Notes under the pieces: model-generated
Told to the model about the DNA's origin: nothing
The model's input: only the letters and a program-made list of their open reading frames with translations
Database searches by the model: none
Translations under genes and position numbers: made by a program
Source of the DNA: Photobacterium alginatilyticum
Lineage (GTDB): Bacteria > Pseudomonadota > Gammaproteobacteria > Enterobacterales > Vibrionaceae
Assembly: GCF_009910675.1 (NCBI RefSeq)
Contig: NZ_RSEJ01000034.1
Location: 1-58,039, forward strand
DNA: 58,039 nt
Direction: 5' to 3'
Shown: positions 26,727 through 34,214 of the stretch, one piece after another
How the letters are laid out: each line of letters opens with the position of its first letter
Position numbering within the stretch: position 1 is the stretch's first letter

Positions 26727-26755
26727 ATGGTACTTTTCAGTTACAGTAAACTCAA
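26727..26755 (-). promoter_or_regulatory. Candidate sigma-70 promoter of dapA
   Basis: On the minus strand TTGAGT (26755-26750) and TACCAT (26732-26727) are 17 bases apart. Transcription would start near 26720, at the outer edge of the leader hairpin, giving a 5' leader of roughly 65-70 nt. Confidence 0.5.
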
Positions 26756-26957
26756 GACAGGAGTATGTAAATCAGTGAAGTAAAACCAATCAGAGAGTTA
26801 ATATAAAAGTGCGCTGCTTTCCACTTTTTACAGAATATCACTCTAGGGAATGCGGCTATCGCCAATTTGCGACCGATCCCTCCCTGCCCTCAAATAGCTT
26901 GATTTACAATGACTGTGCTACCATGCATATGATAATCAAAACACGATGTGTATAAAT

Positions 26958-27497
26958 ATGGAACATTACCTAGTAATCACGGCTATTGGTACGGACCGCC
27001 CGGGCATCTCAGATGAAGTCACCCGACTGATCACCCACTGCGGCTGCAATATCGTCGATAGCCGACTTGCCATCTTCGGCAGTGAGTTTACCCTTATCAT
27101 GCTCGTTGCCGGCAATGGCAACGCAATTTCCCGTGTCGAGTCGACCCTGCCTCTCAAAGCGCACGAACATGACCTGTTGACGGTGATGAAACGAACCACC
27201 AAACACGAGTGCCGCTTTTTTCCCTATACGGCTGACTTCCATATCGAAGCCGACGACTCCCCGGGAATCATCGAACAGTTCACCCATTTTTTTGCCACCC
27301 GGGAGATCGATATTGCCTCGTTAAGTGCCCATACCCATGAAGCCAGCGAGGGAGACAGCCCGAACCGTTTTCAGTTGCAGATCAGCACCAATTTGCCTGA
27401 AGGCTGTAACTTAATGTCTTTACAAGAAGAATATGAAGCGCTTTGCCAGGACTTGCTCGTCTCAGGCAACGTGACATTCATCGGCCACAATCAATAA
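26958..27497 (+). CDS. gcvR: Glycine cleavage system transcriptional regulator GcvR
   Basis: Two tandem ACT domains (about residues 3-85 and 90-170); GcvR binds GcvA and blocks activation of the glycine cleavage operon. HYLVITAIGTDRPGISD opens the first ACT domain and IEADDSPGIIEQFTHFF the second. ATG 26958 (MEHYLVI) is preferred because homologues start there; ATG 26946 adds four residues and neither has a good ribosome-binding site. The gene is divergent from dapA and followed by bcp, as in E. coli. Confidence 0.93.
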   Translation: MEHYLVITAIGTDRPGISDEVTRLITHCGCNIVDSRLAIFGSEFTLIMLVAGNGNAISRVESTLPLKAHEHDLLTVMKRTTKHECRFFPYTADFHIEADDSPGIIEQFTHFFATREIDIASLSAHTHEASEGDSPNRFQLQISTNLPEGCNLMSLQEEYEALCQDLLVSGNVTFIGHNQ

Positions 27498-27508
27498 GGA
27501 AAATATAT

Positions 27509-27979
27509 ATGAAGACTTTGACCGCCGGTACGCCTGCGCCAGCCTTCACACTGCTCAACCAAGATAACCAGCCTGTCAGCCTGGCAGACTTCAAAGGTAA
27601 GAAAGTACTTGCTTACTTTTATCCCAAGGCCATGACCCCGGGCTGTACGGTTCAGGCCTGCGGCTTGCGCGACAGCAAGGCGGAGCTGGACGCACTAAAC
27701 GTTGTGGTACTGGGGATCAGTATTGACCCTGTCAAACGACTGCCGAAGTTTATCGAGCGCGATAACCTGAACTTCACCCTGCTATCTGACGAAGACCACG
27801 CTGTGGCAGATCAGTTTGGTGTCTGGGGCGAAAAGAAATTCATGGGGAAGGTGTATGACGGCCTGCACCGCATCAGCTTTCTGATCAACGAAGACGGTGT
27901 CATTGAACATGTCTTCAACAAGTTCAAGACCAAAGATCACCACGAAGTCGTGCTTAACTACTTTAGCGACAACGCGTAA
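27509..27979 (+). CDS. bcp: Thiol peroxidase Bcp (atypical 2-Cys peroxiredoxin)
   Basis: Thioredoxin-dependent peroxidase reducing H2O2 and lipid hydroperoxides. The peroxidatic Cys46 and resolving Cys51 are in TPGCTVQACGLRD, the same spacing as E. coli Bcp. ATG 27509 has AAGGA 8 nt upstream; the open frame extends further but overlaps gcvR. At 156 aa it is complete and probably co-transcribed with gcvR, whose stop is 11 bases before it. Confidence 0.96.
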   Translation: MKTLTAGTPAPAFTLLNQDNQPVSLADFKGKKVLAYFYPKAMTPGCTVQACGLRDSKAELDALNVVVLGISIDPVKRLPKFIERDNLNFTLLSDEDHAVADQFGVWGEKKFMGKVYDGLHRISFLINEDGVIEHVFNKFKTKDHHEVVLNYFSDNA

Positions 27980-28003
27980 CTTTTTGATAGACAAATTATT
28001 AAA

Positions 28004-28035
28004 CAAGCTCCCTCAGGGTAACCCTGGGGAGCTTG
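28004..28035. terminator. Hairpin between convergent bcp and the DUF4198 gene
   Basis: CAAGCTCCC pairs with GGGAGCTTG (one wobble region inside) and an inner AGGG/CCCT stem. The T tract is weak on both strands (minus side GTTTAATAATTT), so it is a plausible but imperfect shared terminator. Confidence 0.55.
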
Positions 28036-28069
28036 AAGCTAGAAGGCGATTAAGTCTGCTGGGATAAAC

Positions 28070-28858
28070 TTACAATTCCTGAGCATTCACCCAGATAACC
28101 GCATCCTGAGAAAGTTCCTTGCCATTGTGCTCTGTCGCTGGGCCTGAACCCAAACATGCAAAGCCCCAAACGCCGGCTTTCGGAATACCAAACGTAAATT
28201 CGCCGTCCTGGTCTGTGATCGCAACAATCGCGGTTTCCGGCGCTTCACGGTAGTTCTCTTTACCGAATGCATTGCCCTTCATGTCGATATCTGTGTTGAT
28301 AAACTCAATCTCACACTCGACACCCGGTGCTGGTTTGCCTTCGCTCAGCAGCTGACCGGTAAAGGTACCACCAGCGAAAACCTGGTAAGGCTTGTTCAGC
28401 GGAACAATCTCGGTAGCCAGCTCCAGTGGCTGCTCCCAACCTGTTGGCAGGCCGCCTTTGTTCACGTATGACTTGGTGATTTGCTGGATGTAGATGTCTT
28501 CGCCTTTCTCATAGTAAGGTGCCGGAACAACCGCAAAGACGTAATCACCGTTACGCTTCACTTTAAAGTCAGCCTGGTAAGCTGCTGCCTTATTTTCAGG
28601 GCCTGTCCAGCTGATAGACTTCAGCTTGTCCATCAAATCAATACGCTTGTCTTTAAACTGAACGAAAAACTGCTCCGGTTTGTCCATGTCCATAACATGG
28701 CCGTTTTCCATCGGGTGACCGAATACAAGCTTCATATCCAGGTTCGTCGGCTTTTCAACAATCACATCCGGCGTGTACACCAGCTGGAAGTGAGCATTTG
28801 CCGCACCAGAAACAGCCAAAGCGGCAACACCAAGTGAAGTAAGAAGTGTCTTTTTCAT
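28070..28858 (-). CDS. Periplasmic DUF4198 protein, NikK-like metal-uptake accessory
   Basis: Signal peptide of 22 residues (KKTLLTSLGVAALAVSGAANA) with an ANA cleavage site, after which the predicted mature protein starts His-Phe-Gln. The remaining 240 aa form a DUF4198 domain: beta-rich, with many charged residues and a C-terminal carboxypeptidase-regulatory-like part (TDQDGEFTFGIPKAGVWGF). DUF4198 proteins include NikK, periplasmic helpers of nickel ECF transporters, where an N-terminal His can bind metal. No NikM/Q/O genes are nearby; instead the gene is divergent from feoAB and downstream of a NikL-like gene. Fe(II) or another divalent metal as ligand is inferred from the Fur box, not shown. 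Confidence 0.8.
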   Translation of the reverse strand: MKKTLLTSLGVAALAVSGAANAHFQLVYTPDVIVEKPTNLDMKLVFGHPMENGHVMDMDKPEQFFVQFKDKRIDLMDKLKSISWTGPENKAAAYQADFKVKRNGDYVFAVVPAPYYEKGEDIYIQQITKSYVNKGGLPTGWEQPLELATEIVPLNKPYQVFAGGTFTGQLLSEGKPAPGVECEIEFINTDIDMKGNAFGKENYREAPETAIVAITDQDGEFTFGIPKAGVWGFACLGSGPATEHNGKELSQDAVIWVNAQEL

Positions 28859-28905
28859 TTTTTTATTCCTATTGATACTTAGAGGCCAAGCCTCATGACT
28901 GCGTA

Positions 28906-29220
28906 TTATTCGGTAATATCTTCGCTTGAAATTTCAACCAGATGGCCCGGTCCAGCATTAAACTGTACCTTGTAATCGCCTGCAGGCTTGTCGAACTCAA
29001 ACTCGCTGTCCTCGTTCATCGCGCCGTCTAGCAGCTTGTTACCATCGGCATCGACGACAGCAAGCTCAACACCCGCAGCGGAAGACCCGTCAGAAAAGCC
29101 CCCTTCACATAGCACTGTGCCATCACCATTGTCGTAGCAGGAACACAATGGGGTATGCGCCATACTGGCCAGCGGCATCATGGATAACATGAGCGCGAAC
29201 GATAGTTGTTTTCTATTCAT
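28906..29220 (-). CDS. Small secreted NikL-like protein with N-terminal His and Cys cluster
   Basis: A 104-aa precursor with a signal peptide (LSFALMLSMMPLASMA), predicted cleavage after Ala21, leaving mature His-Thr-Pro-Leu-Cys-Ser-Cys. Three cysteines fall in the first 17 mature residues. The rest has the pattern of NikL-type periplasmic accessory proteins: GGFSDGSSAAGVELAVVDA, DEDSEF-like turn (NEDSEFEF), and a C-terminal GPGH motif. It is first in an operon with the DUF4198 gene 47 bases downstream. The family assignment rests on pattern memory only; no database search was possible. It has a strong start (MNRKQ) but no perfect ribosome-binding site. Confidence 0.7.
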   Translation of the reverse strand: MNRKQLSFALMLSMMPLASMAHTPLCSCYDNGDGTVLCEGGFSDGSSAAGVELAVVDADGNKLLDGAMNEDSEFEFDKPAGDYKVQFNAGPGHLVEISSEDITE

Positions 29221-29371
29221 GTAATGACCTGATCTTTATTGTTACCGATGCCTATTGCGACTTATTGATACGGCGCAAATGAGCAGCGAACGGAATACGC
29301 AAAGAAAGATAACAGCAACCGAAATAAGAATCTCTCGTATTGACACTTTTATTGAGCCAAATCAAAAACAG

Positions 29372-29386
29372 TGATAACTATTCTCA
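29372..29386. promoter_or_regulatory. Fur box between the NikL-like gene and feoA
   Basis: TGATAAC-T-ATTCTCA matches the 7-1-7 Fur consensus TGATAAT-N-ATTATCA at 12 of 14 positions. It lies 151 bases from the NikL-like start and 89 bases from feoA, where it could control both directions. This implies Fe(II)-dependent repression. Confidence 0.65.
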
Positions 29387-29402
29387 TTTAACTTGAAAGT
29401 TG

Positions 29403-29416
29403 TTGATTTATATAAA
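29403..29416. promoter_or_regulatory. FNR-like box upstream of feoA
   Basis: TTGAT-TTAT-ATAAA matches the FNR consensus TTGAT-N4-ATCAA at 9 of 10 positions. Anaerobic activation of feo by FNR is known in E. coli. The sequence is A/T-rich, so chance matches are possible. Confidence 0.4.
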
Positions 29417-29475
29417 TAATATTTACGAACATTTTTAAAATATTATTCCTTTTTAACAATTTGCGAGCAATAGTT

Positions 29476-29718
29476 ATGACACTGAACGATACCCTACCGA
29501 GCCAAACCGTTGTTGTTCTCCGTCATCACGCAACGGGAGTGATAAGACAACGTCTGATGGATTTAGGCATCATGCCGCAGGCCCGCGTCACCATGGTCAG
29601 AAGTGCCCCGTTGGGCGATCCTATCGAGATCAAAATTGATAACACCCACGTCTCTCTGCGCCGTGCAGAAGCCGCCGGTATTGAGGTTACCTCTATCACA
29701 CCGTCAAACACCCTTTAA
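29476..29718 (+). CDS. feoA: Ferrous iron transport protein FeoA
   Basis: An 80-aa SH3-like cytosolic protein required for FeoB activity. GVIRQRLMDLGIMPQARVTMVR and DPIEIKIDNTHVSLRRAEA give the FeoA fold. ATG 29476 is preferred to the TTG at 29461. It is followed by feoB after 22 bases. Regulation is probably by the Fur and FNR-like boxes upstream. Confidence 0.93.
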   Translation: MTLNDTLPSQTVVVLRHHATGVIRQRLMDLGIMPQARVTMVRSAPLGDPIEIKIDNTHVSLRRAEAAGIEVTSITPSNTL

Positions 29719-29740
29719 TGCCGGCACAAGGAACCCAATA

Positions 29741-32296
29741 ATGACAAACAGAACTCCGCTGGTTGCCCTGTCCGGCCAACAAAATGCAGGTAAATCAACC
29801 CTGTTCAACCTCCTTACCGGTGCCAGACAGCACATAGCGAACTACCCCGGCGTCACCGTCGACAAAAAGTACGGCTACTTCAACCATAACAACCAGTCCT
29901 ATCAGGCAGTTGACCTGCCCGGTACCTACAGCTTGTCGTCATTCTCTCTTGAGGAGCGGGTAGCCCGGGATTTTCTCTGTGACGAAAACCCGGATCTGGT
30001 GATCAACGTGGTCGATGCGGCCAACCTTAAACGATCACTGCATCTCACCGTTCAACTACTTGAAATGGAATGCCCGACCGTACTCGCCCTGAACATGATG
30101 GATGTTGCCGACCGGGAAGGGATCACAATAGATACGGATACCCTGAGCCAGCGACTTGCCGTTCCGGTCGTAACGACGATCGGACGCAAAGGGGAAGGCC
30201 GCTCGGCGCTGTGCGAGCTGATCCAGGCCCGCACATCCTCCGGGATGCATTCCGGCTCTGTAGAGAATGCAGACAACACCAGACACGAAAACCAGCCCTA
30301 CTACCCGGCATTGACTGCCGCGATGGCTGAGCTGGATCGCGCACTTGCCCCGCTAACCGCCCAAGTAGCCCAGCTGCCATACCGCTGGTTGAAACTAAAG
30401 TTGCTGGAAAATGATGCCCAGCTTATCGGCCGGCTGGCTGCCAGGCTATCTGAAGAACAACTGGGATTACTGCAAAGCCTGCTTGATGAGCAGCGCGCCC
30501 TGTTCGAACAGCAGCACAACACCAGCATCAACGACTATATCGCCGCCCAGCGAGAGGCTTTTGTCCAGTCGCTCATCATGGCAACGGTTACCGTCATCCC
30601 TAACCAGGGGCCGACTCTGTCGCAGAAGATTGACAAACTGGTGCTCAATCGCTTCCTGGCACCTGTGTTTCTGATCATGACAGTATTTCTGATCTACCAG
30701 TTGGCGATCGTGCAGGGTTACGAGCTGACCAATTATACCTGGCCGTATCTTGCCGCTATGAGGGAATGGGTAGCCGCCCTGTTGCCGGAAGCCGGGTTCC
30801 TGTTTGATCCCTATACCCGCTCACTGGGCTTGTGGATCGTCGACTCAGCCAATACGCTGCTGAACTATGTGCCTATCTTTATCATTCTGTTCGCCCTGAT
30901 CGCGATCCTGGAAGATTCCGGCTATATGGCGCGTATTGCCTTTGTCGTCGACAAGATCCTGCACCGTTTCGGTCTCCATGGTCAGAGCACGCTACCACTG
31001 ATCCTAAGTGGTGTTTTCGCCGGCGGCTGTGCCGTACCGGGTATCATGGCGACCAAGGGCATTCCTGATCACCGGGCAAGAATGGCAACGATCCTGACAG
31101 TGCCATTTATGAACTGTCTGGCCAAAGTCCCGCTATATGCCCTGCTGGTCGGGATATTCTTCGAGCAGGACAAGGCGTTGATGATGTTCTACATCTCGAC
31201 CATGACCATCATTGCGGCGCTGCTGGTTGCCAAGCTGCTTTCGGTGACGGTGCTGCGCGGCGAAGAGAGTGCGCCATTTGTTATCGAGCTTCCTCGCTAT
31301 AACTTGCCAACCGTCCGGTCCGTCCTGACCCGATCTGTCGAGCGTACCTGGATCTATATCAAGAAGGTCGGCACCATTGTCGTTGCGGTATCAGTCGTGA
31401 TCTTCACCCTGCTGCAATACCCTGGCCTCCCGGAAGACCGGAGCGCCTTCTATCAGCAACGCTCCGAACAAGCCATCAGCCGCTTTAACAAAGCCATGAA
31501 CAATAACCCTTACCTGGAACTGGCCCAGGGCGAACAATTGGTTTCGCTGATGAATTACTACAATGACTTCAAGCGTGCCAAGCTCAACGCCAAAGGAGCG
31601 ACAGCTTCAAGAGCTGTCAACGAGACATTCAAGCAGCGCAGCCCGGAATTTTTCCCCTTTGTCAAAGCACCGAAAGGCGACAAGCTGGCGAAGAAAGCCA
31701 ACCGGGCACTACGCAAATTGGCCAAAGCACGTAAATCAATCCGCCGAGAAATCAAAGAAGAGCGCCTGAGCCACTCACTGCTGGGTTCAATCGGCCGCTC
31801 TCTGGAGCCCGTCACCCGCTTTGCGGGTTTCGACTGGAAGATTAATGTTGCCCTACTGTCCTCTTTTGCTGCCCGCGAGAGCAGTGTGGCCACGCTAGGA
31901 GTGCTGTTCCAGCAGGAGGATGATCAAAACACCACGCTAGAAGAGCGCATGGGCGATCAGGGCAATAACCTGACATCGCTGACTGCCGTTTCGATGATCC
32001 TGTTCTTTGCCCTGTACCCGCCATGCCTTGCCACTATGATTATGGTTCGCGTTCAGACCGGACAATACCGCTGGATGTTGCTGGCCCTGCTGTTCCCGAC
32101 GGCACTGGGACTCGGCGTGTCAAGTACCACCTATAGCCTGGGTATGGCGCTGGGCATTTCCGGTATCACCATGATGAGCGGCGTCTACTTTAGCGGCCTT
32201 GCCCTGCTGCTGCTGGTCGGGCTGTATCCGGTCTTTCGGCGCAAGCAAGCACCTGACCTTCCCACTACGCCACAAGATAGCCATGGAGTGATCTAA
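29741..32296 (+). CDS. feoB: Fe(II) transporter FeoB, variant with large basic insertion
   Basis: Inner-membrane Fe(II) permease with an N-terminal G domain. P-loop GQQNAGKST at residues 12-20 (the usual GxPNxGKST has Pro where Gln stands here), then switch ANYPGVTVDKK, DLPGTYSL and LNMMD (G4). Two Gate domains follow with FAGGCAVPGIMATK and NCLAKVPLYALL. Between transmembrane segments, residues about 565-685, an extra stretch rich in Lys/Arg (KLAKKANRALRKLAKARKS) is inserted, making 851 aa against 773 in E. coli. ATG 29741 has AAGGA 8 nt upstream. Its stop overlaps the next ATG (TAATG). Confidence 0.95.
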   Translation: MTNRTPLVALSGQQNAGKSTLFNLLTGARQHIANYPGVTVDKKYGYFNHNNQSYQAVDLPGTYSLSSFSLEERVARDFLCDENPDLVINVVDAANLKRSLHLTVQLLEMECPTVLALNMMDVADREGITIDTDTLSQRLAVPVVTTIGRKGEGRSALCELIQARTSSGMHSGSVENADNTRHENQPYYPALTAAMAELDRALAPLTAQVAQLPYRWLKLKLLENDAQLIGRLAARLSEEQLGLLQSLLDEQRALFEQQHNTSINDYIAAQREAFVQSLIMATVTVIPNQGPTLSQKIDKLVLNRFLAPVFLIMTVFLIYQLAIVQGYELTNYTWPYLAAMREWVAALLPEAGFLFDPYTRSLGLWIVDSANTLLNYVPIFIILFALIAILEDSGYMARIAFVVDKILHRFGLHGQSTLPLILSGVFAGGCAVPGIMATKGIPDHRARMATILTVPFMNCLAKVPLYALLVGIFFEQDKALMMFYISTMTIIAALLVAKLLSVTVLRGEESAPFVIELPRYNLPTVRSVLTRSVERTWIYIKKVGTIVVAVSVVIFTLLQYPGLPEDRSAFYQQRSEQAISRFNKAMNNNPYLELAQGEQLVSLMNYYNDFKRAKLNAKGATASRAVNETFKQRSPEFFPFVKAPKGDKLAKKANRALRKLAKARKSIRREIKEERLSHSLLGSIGRSLEPVTRFAGFDWKINVALLSSFAARESSVATLGVLFQQEDDQNTTLEERMGDQGNNLTSLTAVSMILFFALYPPCLATMIMVRVQTGQYRWMLLALLFPTALGLGVSSTTYSLGMALGISGITMMSGVYFSGLALLLLVGLYPVFRRKQAPDLPTTPQDSHGVI

Positions 32297-32565
32297 TGAC
32301 GACAAACACAACGTCCACTGCACCGATATTGCCAGATCTCGCCGCCTCTTCCGGATGGGGCGATCTCGCCTTCGTTGGCCTGGTGATCATCGCCGCACTG
32401 TTTTACCTCTATATCCGGCTGTGGAAAAACAAGGGACGTTGTGACGGGTGCAATCGCTGCGGCAAACCAGCCCGGCAGCCTCAATGCCGCCAGATAGGCA
32501 CTATCGCAACGATTCGCCCTATGGACGAGGACAGTGATAAGCCCACCGGCTCTTCCGCGCCGTAA
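32296..32565 (+). CDS. FeoB-associated Cys-rich membrane protein
   Basis: An 89-aa protein with one membrane helix (about residues 23-41, LAFVGLVIIAALFYLYI) followed by a cytosolic Cys cluster C49, C52, C55 and C64 (GRCDGCNRCGK). This is the layout of the FeoB-associated Cys-rich membrane protein family, which takes the place of FeoC in many genomes. The start overlaps the feoB stop. The Cys cluster could bind a metal or an Fe-S centre (inference). A GC-rich stem region and a strong terminator follow. Confidence 0.8.
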   Translation: MTTNTTSTAPILPDLAASSGWGDLAFVGLVIIAALFYLYIRLWKNKGRCDGCNRCGKPARQPQCRQIGTIATIRPMDEDSDKPTGSSAP

Positions 32566-32639
32566 AACCGTTAGCCCCAGCCGCACGGCAAAGCTGCGGG
32601 CTGTTACAGCTCCTGGGGTAACCACTTGGCGCTCTTCAC

Positions 32640-32669
32640 AAAAAAGCCAGTCGACTATATCGACTGGCT
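32640..32669. terminator. Bidirectional terminator between feo and perM
   Basis: AAAAAAGCCAGTCGA and TCGACTGGCTTTTTTT form a long perfect stem with a 4-nt loop, with A and T tracts on both sides; it can stop both the feo and the perM transcripts. Confidence 0.93.
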
Positions 32670-32705
32670 TTTTTTAAACACGCAATTTGTAGGCAGAGAG
32701 CTGGG

Positions 32706-33779
32706 CTACTCCGTGATTTCCTCATCCTCGAGGCTCGTCGACGGCAAGGCGTTCCACACGGCCTTGACGAGAGTGGCCAAAGGAATCGCAAAGAAAACGC
32801 CCCAGAACCCCCACAAGCCACCAAATACCAGTACGGCAACAATGATGGCGACCGGATGCAAATTGACGGCTTCTGAGAACAGGATGGGTACCAAAACGTT
32901 GCCGTCGAGCGCCTGAATAATGCCGTACGCCACTAACAACCACCAGAAATCCGGGCTGATCCCCCACTGGAACAGTCCGACCATGGCAACCGGCAAAGTC
33001 ACGGCTGCTGCCCCGATATACGGGATCAATACCGAGAAGCCTACCAGTACGCCCAACAGCACGGCATAACGCAAATCCATGATCGCAAAAGTGATATAGC
33101 TGACAATACCGACAATGAATATTTCCGTCACCTTGCCGCGAATATAGTTCGAGATTTGCTGGTTCATCTCAACGCCCACCTTACTGGCCAGACGACGGTT
33201 CTTCGGCAACAGGCCACTCAGAGTTTCCAGCATTTCTTCTTTATCTTTCAGCAAGAAGAAAACCAGCAGGGGTACCAGGATCAGATATACAGCCAGGGTA
33301 GCAAGGCTCACCAGAGAGGACAGAGAGCCCTTGACCACGCTTTCGCCCATGCCCAGCACATTCTCGCGCAGTGTGTTCATAAAGGTACCGACCTGATGCG
33401 GCTGGACAAAATCAGGATAACGCTCGGGCAGGCTGGAAACATACTGCTGCAGGCCATTGAACATGTTCGGCACGTCGGCAATCAGATTGCCAACCTGATG
33501 CCAGATCGTCGGCACTAGACCGAAAACAGCCATTACCATCAACCCGACAAAGAGCAGCAATACCACCATCACGGCGATTGAGCGCGGCAGCCCTAACCGG
33601 GTCAGCCGCATAACGGGCCACTCCAGCAAATATGCCAGGACGATAGCCACCAGCAGAGGGGCGATCAGGTTGCCAAAAAAGTATATGGTCAAAAAGCCAG
33701 CTAACAGAATGGCAACGAGGCTCACGGCGTGGGGGTCTGAAAATCTCCGCTTATACCAGCGGTTTAGCATGTCCAGCAT
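32706..33779 (-). CDS. perM: AI-2E family permease PerM
   Basis: Inner-membrane protein of the AI-2E/UPF0118 family with about seven helices. A soluble helical stretch (residues about 95-150) separates two membrane blocks, and the conserved GSLSSLVSLATLAVYLILVPLLV and PYIGAAAVTLPVA segments are present. At 357 aa it is full length. Substrate is uncertain; some relatives export AI-2 or act as Na+/H+ antiporters. In E. coli it (YfgO) is also next to bepA. Confidence 0.9.
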   Translation of the reverse strand: MLDMLNRWYKRRFSDPHAVSLVAILLAGFLTIYFFGNLIAPLLVAIVLAYLLEWPVMRLTRLGLPRSIAVMVVLLLFVGLMVMAVFGLVPTIWHQVGNLIADVPNMFNGLQQYVSSLPERYPDFVQPHQVGTFMNTLRENVLGMGESVVKGSLSSLVSLATLAVYLILVPLLVFFLLKDKEEMLETLSGLLPKNRRLASKVGVEMNQQISNYIRGKVTEIFIVGIVSYITFAIMDLRYAVLLGVLVGFSVLIPYIGAAAVTLPVAMVGLFQWGISPDFWWLLVAYGIIQALDGNVLVPILFSEAVNLHPVAIIVAVLVFGGLWGFWGVFFAIPLATLVKAVWNALPSTSLEDEEITE

Positions 33780-33786
33780 AAAATCT

Positions 33787-34041
33787 TTACTGCCTTTTGG
33801 TGACGATAATTACAAGCTCTTGCGGACAAGCAGCCTGCTGTTCAATGTCAAACCCGTGGTTTAACAGGTAACGGGGAATATCTTGTCTGGCACCCTGATC
33901 AGAAATATGAATTTTCAGGCGCTGGCCGCAACAGAGCACCTTGGTTGCTCGCTTAGCCAATAAAAGTGCCATAGGGCAACGTTCTGAAGTCAAATTGAGC
34001 GATGGGGTTTCCATTCCGGTATGCTGACAGTTATTATCCAT
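33787..34041 (-). CDS. TusA/SirA-like sulfurtransferase family protein
   Basis: An 84-aa protein with a TusA-like fold pattern: a beta strand (SLNLTSERCPMALLLAKRA) with C22 in a CP motif, a central LKIHISDQGARQDIPRYL and a C-terminal ELVIIVTKRQ strand. The usual CPxP is reduced to CPMA (second Pro missing), so sulfur-relay function is unsure. Located 7 bases upstream of perM on the same strand, so co-transcribed. A second in-frame ATG at 34014 would shorten it to 75 aa. Confidence 0.75.
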   Translation of the reverse strand: MDNNCQHTGMETPSLNLTSERCPMALLLAKRATKVLCCGQRLKIHISDQGARQDIPRYLLNHGFDIEQQAACPQELVIIVTKRQ

Positions 34042-34214
34042 CGGAGTATTGTAAATGACATCGGTGCGACAAAAAAGAAACCAGTTGCAGCTTTCGTTGT
34101 CATATTCTTTGTAAGTTATACCTGTTCAGGAATGATTTAGCTATTTTGATAGTTACAAGTTATCGGCCAAACAGGAAAGGAACCTATTTTCACAAAGGCG
34201 GTTGTATTATTAAC

